Shown here: positions 43,698 to 52,663 of the stretch, one piece after another
Position numbering within the stretch: the stretch's first letter is position 1
How the letters are laid out: the number at the start of each line of letters is the position of its first letter
NCBI RefSeq assembly: GCF_000400995.2
Contig: NZ_DF238950.1
Coordinates: 74,100 to 138,099 of the forward strand
From: Acidovorax sp. MR-S7
GTDB lineage: Bacteria; Pseudomonadota; Gammaproteobacteria; Burkholderiales; Burkholderiaceae_C
DNA length: 64,000 nucleotides
Direction of reading: 5' to 3'
The notes under the pieces: generated by a model
Seen by the model: only the letters and a program-made list of their open reading frames with translations
Told to the model about the DNA's origin: nothing
Databases searched by the model: none
Made by a program: the position numbers and the translations under genes

Positions 43698-44900
43698 TCA
43701 TACGCGCTCCAGGATGACGGCGATGCCCTGGCCCACGCCGATGCACATGGTGCACAGCGCGTAGCGGCCGCCCAGCGTGTGGAGCTGGCTCACGGCCGTG
43801 GTGGCGAGGCGTGCGCCGGAGGCGCCCAGCGGATGGCCCAGGGCGATGGCGCCGCCCCATTGGTTCACGCGTTTGTCGTCGTCGGCAATGCCCAGATCGC
43901 GCAGTACGGCGAGGCCTTGCGCCGCGAAGGCTTCGTTGAGCTCGATCACGTCCATCTGGTCGAGCGTCAGGCCCGTGAGTGCCAGCACCTTGCGCACGGC
44001 GGGCGCGGGGCCGAAACCCATGATGCGCGGCGCCACGCCGGCCGTGGCCATGCCCACCACGCGGGCGCGCGGTGTCAGGCCGTATTGCCTGGCGGCTTCT
44101 TCGCTGGCAAGCAGCAGCGCGCAGGCGCCGTCGTTCACGCCGCTGGCATTGCCCGCCGTCACCGTGCCGCCTTCGCGCACCACGCCCTTGAGCTTGGCCA
44201 GCGCCTCCAGCGTGGTGGCGCGCGGGTGTTCGTCCTGGCTCACCACGATGGGGTCGCCCTTCTTCTGGGCGATGGTGACGGGCACGATTTCCTGGGCGAG
44301 ATGGCCCGCGGCGATGGCGGCGGCGGCCTTCTGCTGGCTGGCCAGGGCCATGCGGTCCTGCGCCTCGCGTTCGATGCGGAAGTCGTCGGCCACGTTCTCT
44401 GCCGTCTCGGGCATGGAGTCCACGCCGTACTGGGCCTTCATCAGCCTGTTGACGAAGCGCCAGCCGATGGTGGTGTCGTACACCGCGTTGCTGCGGCTGA
44501 AGGCGCTTTCGGCCTTGGGCATGACGAACGGGGCGCGGCTCATGCTCTCCACGCCACCGGCGATCATCAGGCCGGCCTCGCCGGCCTTGATGGTGCGCGC
44601 GGCCGAGCCCACGGCGTCCAGGCCCGAGCCGCACAGGCGGTTGATGGTGGCGCCGGGCACGTCGATGGGCAGGCCCGCGAGCAGCGCGGACATGCGCGCC
44701 ACGTTGCGGTTGTCTTCGCCGGCTTGGTTGGCGCAGCCGTAGAGCACGTCGGTCACGGCCGCCCAGTCGACGCCGCTGTTGCGCTGCATCAGCGCACGGA
44801 TGGGCACGGCGCCGAGGTCGTCGGCGCGCACGCCGGCCAGCGCGCCGCCGTAGCGGCCGAAGGGGGTGCGCACGGCGTCGCAGATGAAGGCTTGGGTCAT
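43698..44900 (-). CDS. pcaF: 3-oxoadipyl-CoA thiolase
   Basis: Last step of the 3-oxoadipate pathway: cleaves 3-oxoadipyl-CoA to succinyl-CoA and acetyl-CoA. The 400-residue product starts MTQAFICDAVRTPFGRYGGA, typical of PcaF. The nucleophile is Cys90 in INRLCGSGLDAVG, the histidine lies in IALGHPLGASGAR, and the second cysteine in YALCTMCIGVGQG. It follows pcaIJ, with a dispersed repeat in the 76-bp gap, which supports PcaF rather than a general acetyl-CoA acetyltransferase. Confidence 0.95.
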   Translation of the reverse strand: MTQAFICDAVRTPFGRYGGALAGVRADDLGAVPIRALMQRNSGVDWAAVTDVLYGCANQAGEDNRNVARMSALLAGLPIDVPGATINRLCGSGLDAVGSAARTIKAGEAGLMIAGGVESMSRAPFVMPKAESAFSRSNAVYDTTIGWRFVNRLMKAQYGVDSMPETAENVADDFRIEREAQDRMALASQQKAAAAIAAGHLAQEIVPVTIAQKKGDPIVVSQDEHPRATTLEALAKLKGVVREGGTVTAGNASGVNDGACALLLASEEAARQYGLTPRARVVGMATAGVAPRIMGFGPAPAVRKVLALTGLTLDQMDVIELNEAFAAQGLAVLRDLGIADDDKRVNQWGGAIALGHPLGASGARLATTAVSQLHTLGGRYALCTMCIGVGQGIAVILERV

Positions 44901-44920
44901 GGTGTCTCCTGGCAGGAACT

Positions 44921-44973
44921 ATGAAAAAGTGAGCTGCCAGCGCTTACTCAGCAAGCGCTGGAGGTCGATTCGA
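44921..44973 (+). repeat. Dispersed palindromic repeat, copy 9 (pcaJ-pcaF gap)
   Basis: Reads GAGCTGCCAGCGCTTACTC, then AGCAAGCGCTGGAGGTCG. The arms CCAGCGCTT and AAGCGCTGG are inverted. It sits between pcaJ and pcaF inside the operon and lacks a strong T tract, so readthrough is likely. Confidence 0.84.
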
Positions 44974-44976
44974 TGC

Positions 44977-45621
44977 TTATTGCTGGATGGGCAGGCCGAG
45001 GATGCGTTCCAGCTCCACATGCGTGAGGCCGGGCACGGTGTCGATCAGGCGCAGGCCCTGGGGCGTGCATTCCAGCGTGCACAGGTCGGTGTAGATGCGC
45101 TTGACGCAGGCCAGGCCCGTGAGCGGGTAGGTGCAGGCCTGCACCACCTTGCTTTCGCCGGCCTTGGTGAGCAGGTCCATCATCACCCAGGTCTGCTTGG
45201 CGCCCACGGCCAGGTCCATCGCGCCGCCCACGGCGGGAATGGCGCCCGCCTCGCCCGTACTCCAGTTGGCCAGATCGCCCGTGGCGGAGACCTGGAACGC
45301 GCCGAGCACCGAGATGTCGAGGTGGCCGCCGCGCATCATCGCGAAGCTGTCGGCATGGTGGAAGAAGCAGCCGCCGGGCAGCAACGTCACGGGCTGCTTG
45401 CCGGCGTTGGTCAGGTCGTAGTCCTCCTGGCCTTCGGCCGGCGCCGGGCCCATGCCCAGGATGCCGTTCTCGCTGTGCAGGATGACCTCGCGGCCTGCGG
45501 GGATGTAGTTGGCCACCTGCGTGGGCATGCCGATGCCGAGGTTCACATAGGCGCCGTCGAAGATGTCCTGCGCCACGCGCTGGGCGAGTTCGGACTTGCT
45601 GCGTTTGGTGTAGTTGCTCAT
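44977..45621 (-). CDS. pcaJ: 3-oxoacid (3-oxoadipate) CoA-transferase subunit B
   Basis: Beta subunit of succinyl-CoA:3-oxoadipate CoA-transferase, 214 residues. The catalytic glutamate lies in the SENGILGMG motif, and GIGMPTQVANYIP, PGGCFFHHADSFAMMRGGH and GAKQTWVMMDL are family signatures. ATG 45619-45621 opens MSNYTKRSKSELAQR. It begins only two bases after the pcaI stop. The assignment to oxoadipate rather than acetoacetate rests on the adjacent pcaF and the PcaR-type regulator. Confidence 0.95.
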   Translation of the reverse strand: MSNYTKRSKSELAQRVAQDIFDGAYVNLGIGMPTQVANYIPAGREVILHSENGILGMGPAPAEGQEDYDLTNAGKQPVTLLPGGCFFHHADSFAMMRGGHLDISVLGAFQVSATGDLANWSTGEAGAIPAVGGAMDLAVGAKQTWVMMDLLTKAGESKVVQACTYPLTGLACVKRIYTDLCTLECTPQGLRLIDTVPGLTHVELERILGLPIQQ

Positions 45622-45623
45622 GT

Positions 45624-46325
45624 TCAGGCCGCCTTCTTGAAACCGCCGGCCTTGGTCGCCACGCGGGGCACCTGGACCACCTTGCTCACGTAGATGCCGG
45701 GGGTTACCACGGCCTCGGGGTCGAGCGCGCCCAGCTCCACGATCTCGTGCACCGTGGCCACGGTGAACTTCGCGGCCGCCGCCATCACCGGGCCGAAGTT
45801 GCGCGCGGCCATGCGGTAGGTCAGGTTGCCCCAGCGGTCGCCCTTCTCGGCTTTCACCAGCGCCACGTCGCCGTAGATGGGGTACTCCAGCACGTAATGC
45901 TTTCCGTTGATCTCGCGCGTCTCCTTGCCCTCGGCGAGCTGCGTGCCGTAGGCCGTGGGGCAGAAGAAGGCGCCGACGCCCGCGCCCGCCGCGCGCATGC
46001 GCTCGGCCAGGTTGCCCTGGGGCACGAGCTCCAGCTCGATCCGGCCAGCGCGGTAGAGGTCGTCGAACACCCAGCTGTCCACCTGGCGGGGGAAGCTGCA
46101 GATGATCTTGCGCACCTGGCCGGTCTTGAGCAGCGCGGCCAGCCCTTCGTCGGCATTGCCCGCATTGTTGTTGACCACCGTGAGGTCGCGCGCGCCCTGG
46201 GCGATGAGGCCGTCGATGAGCTCGATGGGGTTGCCCGAGGTGCCGAAGCCGCCGATGAGCACCGTGGCGCCGTCCTGCACGCCCGCAAGCGCCTCGGCGA
46301 TGGAATCCGCAATCTTGTTGATCAT
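45624..46325 (-). CDS. pcaI: 3-oxoacid (3-oxoadipate) CoA-transferase subunit A
   Basis: Alpha subunit of the same CoA-transferase, 233 residues, opening MINKIADSIAEALAGVQDGA. The glycine-rich CoA-binding loop GGFGTSGNPIELIDGL and the later GVGAFFCPTAYGTQLAEGKE are diagnostic. It is the first gene of the minus-strand pca series and diverges from the IclR-type regulator gene across 78 bp that hold two operator-like repeats. Confidence 0.95.
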   Translation of the reverse strand: MINKIADSIAEALAGVQDGATVLIGGFGTSGNPIELIDGLIAQGARDLTVVNNNAGNADEGLAALLKTGQVRKIICSFPRQVDSWVFDDLYRAGRIELELVPQGNLAERMRAAGAGVGAFFCPTAYGTQLAEGKETREINGKHYVLEYPIYGDVALVKAEKGDRWGNLTYRMAARNFGPVMAAAAKFTVATVHEIVELGALDPEAVVTPGIYVSKVVQVPRVATKAGGFKKAA

Positions 46326-46353
46326 GTCTCGCTGGAAATTGGAGGGTGGATTT

Positions 46354-46387
46354 GTTCGTAATTCGAACTTTTGTTCGTATAATGAAT
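46354..46387 (+). promoter_or_regulatory. PcaR-type operators overlapping a sigma-70 -10 element
   Basis: GTTCGTAATTCGAAC (46354-46368), a near-perfect palindrome, and GTTCGTATAATGAAT (46373-46387) form direct repeats 19 bp apart. They resemble the GTTCGATAATCGCAC site I recall for Pseudomonas PcaR. TATAAT at 46378-46383 is a good -10 for the regulator gene and lies inside the second repeat, so autoregulation is likely. Confidence 0.78.
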
Positions 46388-46403
46388 TTTAGGAGGATCA
46401 CCT

Positions 46404-47201
46404 ATGAATGAACACCCCTCGGAACTAGGTAGTAACCCTAGGCCAGGAGACAGTTACGTGCAGTCGTTCGCCCGCGGGCTGGAGGTGATCCGCTCGTTCA
46501 GCGCTGCTGCGCCGCAGCAAACGCTGAGCGAAGTGGCCGCGCGCACCGGCCTCACGCGCGCCGGGGCGCGGCGCATCCTGCTCACCCTGCAGACGCTGGG
46601 CTACCTGGAAAGCGACGGACGGCTGTTCCGCCTCACGCCGCGCATCCTGGACCTGGGCTTCGCCTACCTCACGTCCATGCCCATCTGGGACCTGGCCGAG
46701 CCACAGATGGAAGCGCTCACCGACCGGGTGCACGAGTCCTGCTCCGCCGCCGTGCTCGACGGGCAGGAGATCGTCTACGTGCTGCGCGTGCACACCCACA
46801 AGATCATGAGCACCAACCTCGCCGTGGGCTCGCGCCTGCCGGCGTTCTGGACCTCGCTCGGCCGCGTGCTGCTGGCCGACCTGCCGGAGGACGGCCTGCG
46901 CGCGCGCCTGGCCACCCTGCCCCGCCGGCAGTTCACGCAGCACACGCTGCTGGACGACGAGACGCTGCTCGCGCGCATCGGCGAGGCGCGCGAGCAAGGC
47001 TGGTGCCTGGTCAACCAGGAGTTGGAGGAGGGTCTGATCTCCGTCGCCGCGCCGCTCAAGAACCGCGCGGGCGTCACCGTGGCGGCGCTCAACATCAGCG
47101 GCCAGGCCAACCGCACGAGCGCGCAGGTGATGCGCGAGCAGTTGCTGCCCGAGCTGCTGGCCACGGCGCAGGCGATCTCGCGCACGCTGCGCACCCGCTA
47201 A
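46404..47201 (+). CDS. pcaR: IclR-family regulator (PcaR/PcaU type)
   Basis: A 265-residue IclR protein: winged helix (about 18-75; YVQSFARGLEVIRSFS, LSEVAARTGLTRAGARRILLTL) and a C-terminal effector domain (about 90-260; SCSAAVLDGQEIVYVLRV, GSRLPAFWTSLGRVLLA, GLISVAAPLKNRAG). These features and the divergent position from pcaIJF match PcaR/PcaU, which respond to 3-oxoadipate or protocatechuate. A strong AGGAGG at 46391-46396 precedes the ATG by seven bases. Confidence 0.9.
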   Translation: MNEHPSELGSNPRPGDSYVQSFARGLEVIRSFSAAAPQQTLSEVAARTGLTRAGARRILLTLQTLGYLESDGRLFRLTPRILDLGFAYLTSMPIWDLAEPQMEALTDRVHESCSAAVLDGQEIVYVLRVHTHKIMSTNLAVGSRLPAFWTSLGRVLLADLPEDGLRARLATLPRRQFTQHTLLDDETLLARIGEAREQGWCLVNQELEEGLISVAAPLKNRAGVTVAALNISGQANRTSAQVMREQLLPELLATAQAISRTLRTR

Positions 47202-47211
47202 GCTCGCAGCC

Positions 47212-47646
47212 ATGTTCAAGCCCACCCAAGCAGACGTGCGCCGCTTCTTCTGCGCCGCACACGCCAAGCAGCAGGCCGGCCAGCCCATGGAGGCCATCGA
47301 GACGCTGGCCGGCCTCTGGACGGCCGAGCATCCCGAATACCACGCCGACCTGTCCGACGCGGATGCGGCCATCGCGCGCAACTACGACGAGACGCCCGGC
47401 CACACCAACCCCTTCCTGCATCTGTCCATGCATTTGTCGATCAGCGAGCAGTGCAGCATCGACCAGCCGCGCGGCATCCGCCAGGCGGTGGAGTTGCTGG
47501 CCCGGCGCCTGGATTCGCTGCACCAGGCGCACCACGTGGCCATGGAGTGCCTGGGACAGATGCTGTGGGAGGCCCAGCGCTCGGGCCGCCCACCCGACGG
47601 CGAGGCCTACGTCGCCTCGGTCCAGCGGCGCGCCACGGCGGACTGA
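47212..47646 (+). CDS. DUF1841 family protein
   Basis: A 144-residue cytoplasmic protein of a family of unknown function found in beta- and gammaproteobacteria. It shows the typical MFKPTQADVRRFF start, EHPEYHADL and the strongly conserved TNPFLHLSMHLSISEQ-SIDQP region. No catalytic motif is recognised, though the histidines in that region are invariant in relatives I recall. It follows pcaR by 10 bp, and its 3' end overlaps the convergent Usp gene by 40 bp. Confidence 0.88.
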   Translation: MFKPTQADVRRFFCAAHAKQQAGQPMEAIETLAGLWTAEHPEYHADLSDADAAIARNYDETPGHTNPFLHLSMHLSISEQCSIDQPRGIRQAVELLARRLDSLHQAHHVAMECLGQMLWEAQRSGRPPDGEAYVASVQRRATAD

Positions 47647-48479
47647 GCACGCGCCTGCGTGCCCGGGTAGTCCTGCGGGTACACGAGCACGTCGCAGCCC
47701 ACGCCGTCCAGCACCCGCCGCGTGGCGCGGCCCCGCAGCAGGTCCCCCAGCAAGCCGCGGCGGCGGTGCGCCAGCGCCACCAGGTCCGCGCCCGCGCTCT
47801 CCTGCTGCACCGCGAGCTGACGCGCCCTGTCGCCTGCGCCCACGGCCATGCCCACGCGGTTGCGACGCGCCTCGAACACATCGGACAGGCGTACGCGCCG
47901 GCCCTGCGCCTGCCGCCGCACCTCGTGGCGGTAGTCCCGCAGGGCCTGCGCCGTGGATTCGCAGCGCCGGTCCGCCGCATGGAACAGCTCCACCGCGGCC
48001 GCGGCCTCCAGCCCGCCCGCGTAGCGCACCAGCGCGTCCGACGCGGCGGAAAAGTCCACGGCCACCAGCACGTGCGCATAGGCGCCGTGCACCGGCTGCT
48101 GCACCACCAGCACCGGGCAGGAACTGGCGCGCAGCACCCGTGCCAGCATGCTGCCTCCCAGCAGGCCCGCCATGCCTGCGGGCGGGCGCCGGTCCATCAC
48201 CAGCAGGTCCGCGCCGGCCGCGGCGCGCAGCGCCTCGCCGGCCACACTGCCACCCCGGTGTTCCAGCGCTTGCACGGGCAGCCCATGCCTGCGGGCCAGT
48301 TGGCGCGCACGCTGCTCCAGGCGCGCCTGCGGATCGGTGAATCGGGGATGCGGCGTTTCGGCGCCGAAAAGAATGTGCAGGCGCGCCTGGTGCGCGGCGG
48401 CCAGCAGCGCCGCGCGGTCCAGCGCCAACTCCCCCGCGGTGGAGAAGTCGGTGAGGGCCACGATGGATTGGATGCGCAT
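47607..48479 (-). CDS. Tandem universal stress protein (UspA)
   Basis: A 290-residue protein with two Usp domains (about 1-128 and 135-275). The first has IVALTDFSTAGELALDRAA and DRRPPAGMAGLLGGSMLARVL plus SSCPVLVVQ, fitting the ATP-binding G-x2-G-x9-G-S/T pattern in part. The second begins HVLVAVDFSAASDALVRYA but its nucleotide loop is degenerate. AGGAG eight bases upstream supports the ATG at 48479. The C-terminus overlaps the DUF1841 gene on the other strand. Confidence 0.87.
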   Translation of the reverse strand: MRIQSIVALTDFSTAGELALDRAALLAAAHQARLHILFGAETPHPRFTDPQARLEQRARQLARRHGLPVQALEHRGGSVAGEALRAAAGADLLVMDRRPPAGMAGLLGGSMLARVLRASSCPVLVVQQPVHGAYAHVLVAVDFSAASDALVRYAGGLEAAAAVELFHAADRRCESTAQALRDYRHEVRRQAQGRRVRLSDVFEARRNRVGMAVGAGDRARQLAVQQESAGADLVALAHRRRGLLGDLLRGRATRRVLDGVGCDVLVYPQDYPGTQARAQSAVARRWTEAT

Positions 48480-48908
48480 GGGGAAAGCTCCTGGTCGGCG
48501 AACGAGAGCGCCGGCGCACCCACGGCGCCGGCGGCGGCTGCGTCATCGCGCAAGGCCACGGACGTGCGGCGTGCGCGCCGTGGCATGGCGCCCGGCGGTA
48601 CGGGATGACGCTCTCAGGAAGCGAGGGAGGAGGAGCACCGCCGGGCCAGGAGATCTGCGGCCGGCGACGCTGGTTTCAGAACACCCATCCTGCGCATGGC
48701 GCGCGCCGACGCCACGGCCGCCGAAGCGAGCCGCACGATACGCACGCACGGGGTGGAAACCAGGAAACGCATAGCGCGCCATTGTAGGAAGCACCTTCCG
48801 CGCGGACAACGATTCCGCACTGGTCCGTGCCAGATAACGCGGGAGCGCGTGCACAACGAAAAAAGCCCGCAATAGCGGGCTTTGGGAAGAATGCAGTGGA
48901 ATCCGCGA
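48480..48908. other. Intergenic region between Usp and cytochrome c4 genes
   Basis: About 430 bp without a supported gene. A minus-strand frame at 48614-48772 (MRFLVSTPCVRIVRL, 52 residues) has no Shine-Dalgarno and no recognisable family, so I do not call it. The stretch holds the Usp promoter and, at its right end, the terminator of the cytochrome gene. Confidence 0.5.
48861..48884 (-). terminator. Rho-independent terminator after the cytochrome c4 gene
   Basis: AAAGCCCGC (48862-48870) pairs with GCGGGCTTT (48875-48883) around AATA. Read on the minus strand it ends in a six-T tract. Confidence 0.88.
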
Positions 48909-49568
48909 TCAGCGGAAGCGCGACTGCGGCACCACCTGCAGGTCGCCGTCGAGCGAACTCACGTAGCCTGCGAGCGCCTTCAGCTCGGCGTTGGTGAACT
49001 GCTTGGCGATGCCTGCCATGACGCCGTTGGAACGGCCCACGTAGGCGCCCTTGTCGGTCTTGTACGACTTGAGGGCCACAAAGAGGTAGTCCGCATGCTG
49101 GCCCGCGATCTTGGGATAGCTCGGGTCGATGGGCTTGGAGAAGTTCTCGCCGTGGCAGGACACGCAGGCGCCCTTTTGCAGCAGCTGCGCCACCTGCGCG
49201 CTGGGCTCGCGCGACGGCTTGGCCGGCACCGCGCCCTGCTTGCCGTGCTCGGCGTAGTAGGCGGCCACGTCGGCCACGTCCTGCTCGGTCAGCGAGTCGG
49301 CGACGCCGCGCATGGTGGGATGCTTGCGGTCGCCCTTCTTGTAGGCGTCCAGCGCAACGGCGATGTACTTCGCGCCCTGGCCGGAAATCATGGGCACCTT
49401 GTGCACCTCGGGGAAACTGGCCTGGTAGCCGGGGATGCCATGGCAGCCGATACACATGGCGATCTTCTGGGCCCCTGCCTTGGCGTCCCCCTTGATTTCC
49501 TCCGCGTGGAGCAGGCCGGTCGCACATGCGACAGTCAGGCCGAATATCGTGGTCAATGCTTTTTTCAT
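48909..49568 (-). CDS. Diheme cytochrome c4-like protein
   Basis: Periplasmic c-type cytochrome of 219 residues with a signal peptide (MKKALTTIFGLTVACATGLL, then HAEE). Two heme-binding sites, CIGCH (about residue 39) and CVSCH (about 135), each lie in a class I domain; distal ligands are probably the methionines in HPTMRG and NGVMAG. This is the cytochrome c4 layout, an electron donor to oxidases. It is convergent with nothing close: a terminator follows, and it diverges from moxR across 105 bp. Confidence 0.93.
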   Translation of the reverse strand: MKKALTTIFGLTVACATGLLHAEEIKGDAKAGAQKIAMCIGCHGIPGYQASFPEVHKVPMISGQGAKYIAVALDAYKKGDRKHPTMRGVADSLTEQDVADVAAYYAEHGKQGAVPAKPSREPSAQVAQLLQKGACVSCHGENFSKPIDPSYPKIAGQHADYLFVALKSYKTDKGAYVGRSNGVMAGIAKQFTNAELKALAGYVSSLDGDLQVVPQSRFR

Positions 49569-49673
49569 TTTGCGCGCACAATCTCAGTGATTGGTTGTCT
49601 CGGCTGATCAGCAAACGATTATAGCCAGCGCCTGTCAAGCCCTTTCATCAACGATTTCCCTATTCATCGGCCC

Positions 49674-50516
<843 letters not shown>

Positions 50517-50529
50517 CCGGGCTCGCACG

Positions 50530-50769
50530 ATGAGCACCGCACGCCGTTTGCTGATCGAGGGCGCGTCCGACGCCGTGGGCTTCGTGGGCGGCGCGCTCGC
50601 GGGCTTCTGGGCCACGCGCCTGCTGGGCTGGGACATCTTCGCCGAGGGCTACGGCACCGGCAGCATCCTGGGCATCGCCCTTGTGGGCCTGGGCGGCGGC
50701 CTGGGCCTGCACCTGGCCCGACGCTGGCGCACGACGCGGGCCGCGTCCACCGAACACAAGGAGAACTGA
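50530..50769 (+). CDS. Small glycine-rich membrane protein
   Basis: A 79-residue protein with two glycine-rich hydrophobic segments (about 15-33, VGFVGGALAGFWATRLLGW, and 44-62, GSILGIALVGLGGGLGLHL) and a basic tail. I recognise no family. It lies 13 bp after moxR and 2 bp before the GNAT gene, so it is clearly within that operon; a membrane-anchoring or structural role beside MoxR is only a guess. Confidence 0.72.
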   Translation: MSTARRLLIEGASDAVGFVGGALAGFWATRLLGWDIFAEGYGTGSILGIALVGLGGGLGLHLARRWRTTRAASTEHKEN

Positions 50770-50771
50770 GC

Positions 50772-51371
50772 ATGGCATTCGTGCAACCCGTCACCCTGCG
50801 CGAGCGCGGCGTGCGCCTGGAGCCGTTGGCCCTGTCCCACGAGGCAGGCCTGGCCGCCGCCGCGGCCGATGGCGAGCTGTGGAAGCTGCGCATCACCTCC
50901 GTGCCCGAGCCGCAGGACACGCGTGCCTACATCGAGACCGCCCTACAGATGCGCGAGGAAGGCCACCGCTTCGCCTTCGCCGTGGTCGAGGACGCCACCG
51001 GCCGCGTGCTCGGCAGCACCAGCTACCACGACATCCTGCCCGCCGTGCGGCGCGTGGAGATCGGCTGGACTTGGTACGCCAAGAGCGTGCAGCGCAGCCA
51101 CGTGAACACCACCGCCAAGCTGCTCATGATGGGCCACGCCTTCGACACGCTGCAATGCCACGTGGTGGGCTGGCGCACGGACAACTTCAACTTCGCCAGC
51201 CAGCGCGCCATCGAGCGCCTGGGCGCGAAGAAGGACGGCGTGATCCGCGGCCACGCACCGCGCCGCGACGGCACGATCCGAGACACGGTGATGTACAGCA
51301 TGCGCGCGGGCGAGTGGCCCGAGGCGCGCGCGCAATTGCTGTACCTGCTGGGCCGTTACGCCACTGCCTGA
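50772..51371 (+). CDS. GNAT family N-acetyltransferase (RimJ/RimL type)
   Basis: A 199-residue acetyltransferase. It opens MAFVQPVTLRERGVRLEPL, has FAVVEDATGRVLGSTSYHDI (strands 2-4), then EIGWTWYAKSVQRSHVNTTAK, the region that binds acetyl-CoA in this subgroup, and NFASQRAIERLGAKKDGV, typical of RimJ/RimL-like enzymes. The substrate is unknown. It follows the small membrane gene by two bases. The next gene in the same direction before the inserted-looking block would be the VWA gene. Confidence 0.9.
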   Translation: MAFVQPVTLRERGVRLEPLALSHEAGLAAAAADGELWKLRITSVPEPQDTRAYIETALQMREEGHRFAFAVVEDATGRVLGSTSYHDILPAVRRVEIGWTWYAKSVQRSHVNTTAKLLMMGHAFDTLQCHVVGWRTDNFNFASQRAIERLGAKKDGVIRGHAPRRDGTIRDTVMYSMRAGEWPEARAQLLYLLGRYATA

Positions 51372-51396
51372 CGCATGCGGCGCCGAAGGCCGCGGC

Positions 51397-52410
51397 TCAG
51401 TCCACTTTCAGATTCAGCTCGCGCGTCATGCGCCGGTAGCTCGGCCAGGTACGGTCGATGAATTGGCGCAGCGGTTCTCCCGTCAGGATCGGGCCTTCCT
51501 CATGCAGGGCCTCACGCACCGTCTTGATACGCGGCGACTCGCTCACCGACGAGACCATCAGATCGGCCAGCCGCCGGGCTATTTCAGGCGGTGTGCCGGC
51601 GGGCGCGAACAGCATGTTGCACTCGGCCAGATCCTCGTAGGCCGGCCCCTTGAAGCCTGCATCGACCCAGCGCGGGATGCCCGGCAGTCTGCCCGACCGT
51701 TCTCCGACGGTGATCACTACCGGCCGGATGGCACCCTTGTCGAGCCCCGCACCCACACCCGCCAGCGAGCCTGCACCCATGTCGATGGTGCCTGCATACA
51801 GGTCCATCAGCATGGCTCCGGTACCCTTGTAATTGACGACGTTGAACTGCCCGCCCGTGTCCTTGGCCAGTTGGGCCAGCATCAATTGCCAGCCCGATCC
51901 GATGGAATAGTTGCCGATGTTGACCGGCTTTTTCTTGGAATAGGCAATCACCTCTTCCAGCGTCCGGGCAGGAAAGTCCTTGTTCACCACGCCAACCACC
52001 GGGCCTACGCCCATGGCCGCGATCGGCAGCAGATCCCTGTCGGTGTCGATCGGCGGCTTCTTTAGCAGTACCGGGGCCTGTGCAGGCTGGCTGTGCAGCG
52101 ATATCAGCAGCGTGTAGCCGTCAGGTGCGGAGCGCGCCACGTTCTCCGCAGCGATCATGCCTCCGCCGCCAGGCTTGTTCTCCACCACGACCGGCACGCC
52201 CAGTTTCTGCGACGCGTAGTCGGCGAACGCACGCGCAGTCGAATCGTTAGACGACCCCGGCGCCTGTCCTGCGACGATGCGGATGGGCCTGGTGGGCCAG
52301 GCATCGCCGGCATTCGCAGGCAAGGCATGGGCCGCCAGCGAGGCTGCCCCCAGGGCAAGCAAATGGCGGCGGCCCAGGGCCGAGTGGAGTCGTTCTGAAT
52401 CGAAGGGCAT
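51397..52410 (-). CDS. Bug-family solute-binding protein of the GntR-linked block
   Basis: Periplasmic TctC-like receptor of 337 residues; signal peptide with a twin-arginine-like GRRHLLALGAASLAAHALPA, so Tat export is possible. Motifs: WPTRPIRIVAGQAPGSSNDS, VVVENKPGGGGMIAAENVA and VNYKGTGAM. It diverges from a GntR-type regulator across 253 bp containing a large palindrome. Beyond the regulator lie CoA-transferase, dehydrogenase and hydratase genes, so the ligand is probably the acid those enzymes degrade. GGAGC precedes the ATG at 52410. Confidence 0.92.
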   Translation of the reverse strand: MPFDSERLHSALGRRHLLALGAASLAAHALPANAGDAWPTRPIRIVAGQAPGSSNDSTARAFADYASQKLGVPVVVENKPGGGGMIAAENVARSAPDGYTLLISLHSQPAQAPVLLKKPPIDTDRDLLPIAAMGVGPVVGVVNKDFPARTLEEVIAYSKKKPVNIGNYSIGSGWQLMLAQLAKDTGGQFNVVNYKGTGAMLMDLYAGTIDMGAGSLAGVGAGLDKGAIRPVVITVGERSGRLPGIPRWVDAGFKGPAYEDLAECNMLFAPAGTPPEIARRLADLMVSSVSESPRIKTVREALHEEGPILTGEPLRQFIDRTWPSYRRMTRELNLKVD

Positions 52411-52558
52411 GGCAAGCTCCTGAAAGGGCCGGACGGAGTTTTTCCGCCAGCCGTTGTCTCCATTGTTGGCGGCACCATTCGCGAATGCGCAAGCGCCGGA
52501 ATCGGGCCCCGCTCGAGGCCGAGGGCAGTATAGAAATCGGTCCTTCGGCGCTCCTTGC

Positions 52559-52608
52559 GGGACAACCCCCGCTTGTCCGCCACCCACCGGACAAGCAGGG
52601 GTTGTCCC
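52559..52608. promoter_or_regulatory. Long inverted repeat upstream of the GntR gene
   Basis: Two 21-base arms (52559-52579 and 52588-52608) match at 20 of 21 positions around an eight-base spacer. The inner part of each arm is GCTTGTCCG. It lies in the divergent control region between the Bug receptor and GntR genes and is a candidate operator or a strong RNA hairpin in the GntR leader. Confidence 0.85.
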
Positions 52609-52637
52609 GAACTCCAAGGGCCAGCGCGATCCACGAA

Positions 52638-52653
52638 GCTTGTCCGTACAAGC
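52638..52653. promoter_or_regulatory. Short palindrome sharing the GCTTGTCCG motif
   Basis: GCTTGTCCGTACAAGC is a six-plus-six inverted repeat ten bases before the GntR start. Its left half repeats the inner motif of the long palindrome at 52559-52608, giving three GCTTGTCCG copies in 80 bp. A likely site for GntR-type autoregulation. Confidence 0.65.
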
Positions 52654-52663
52654 CAATCCACCC

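Noticed and set aside
48614-48772. Possible 52-residue minus-strand protein in the Usp-cytochrome gap
   Set aside because: No ribosome-binding site, no recognisable family and arginine/alanine-rich composition typical of chance frames in GC-rich DNA.
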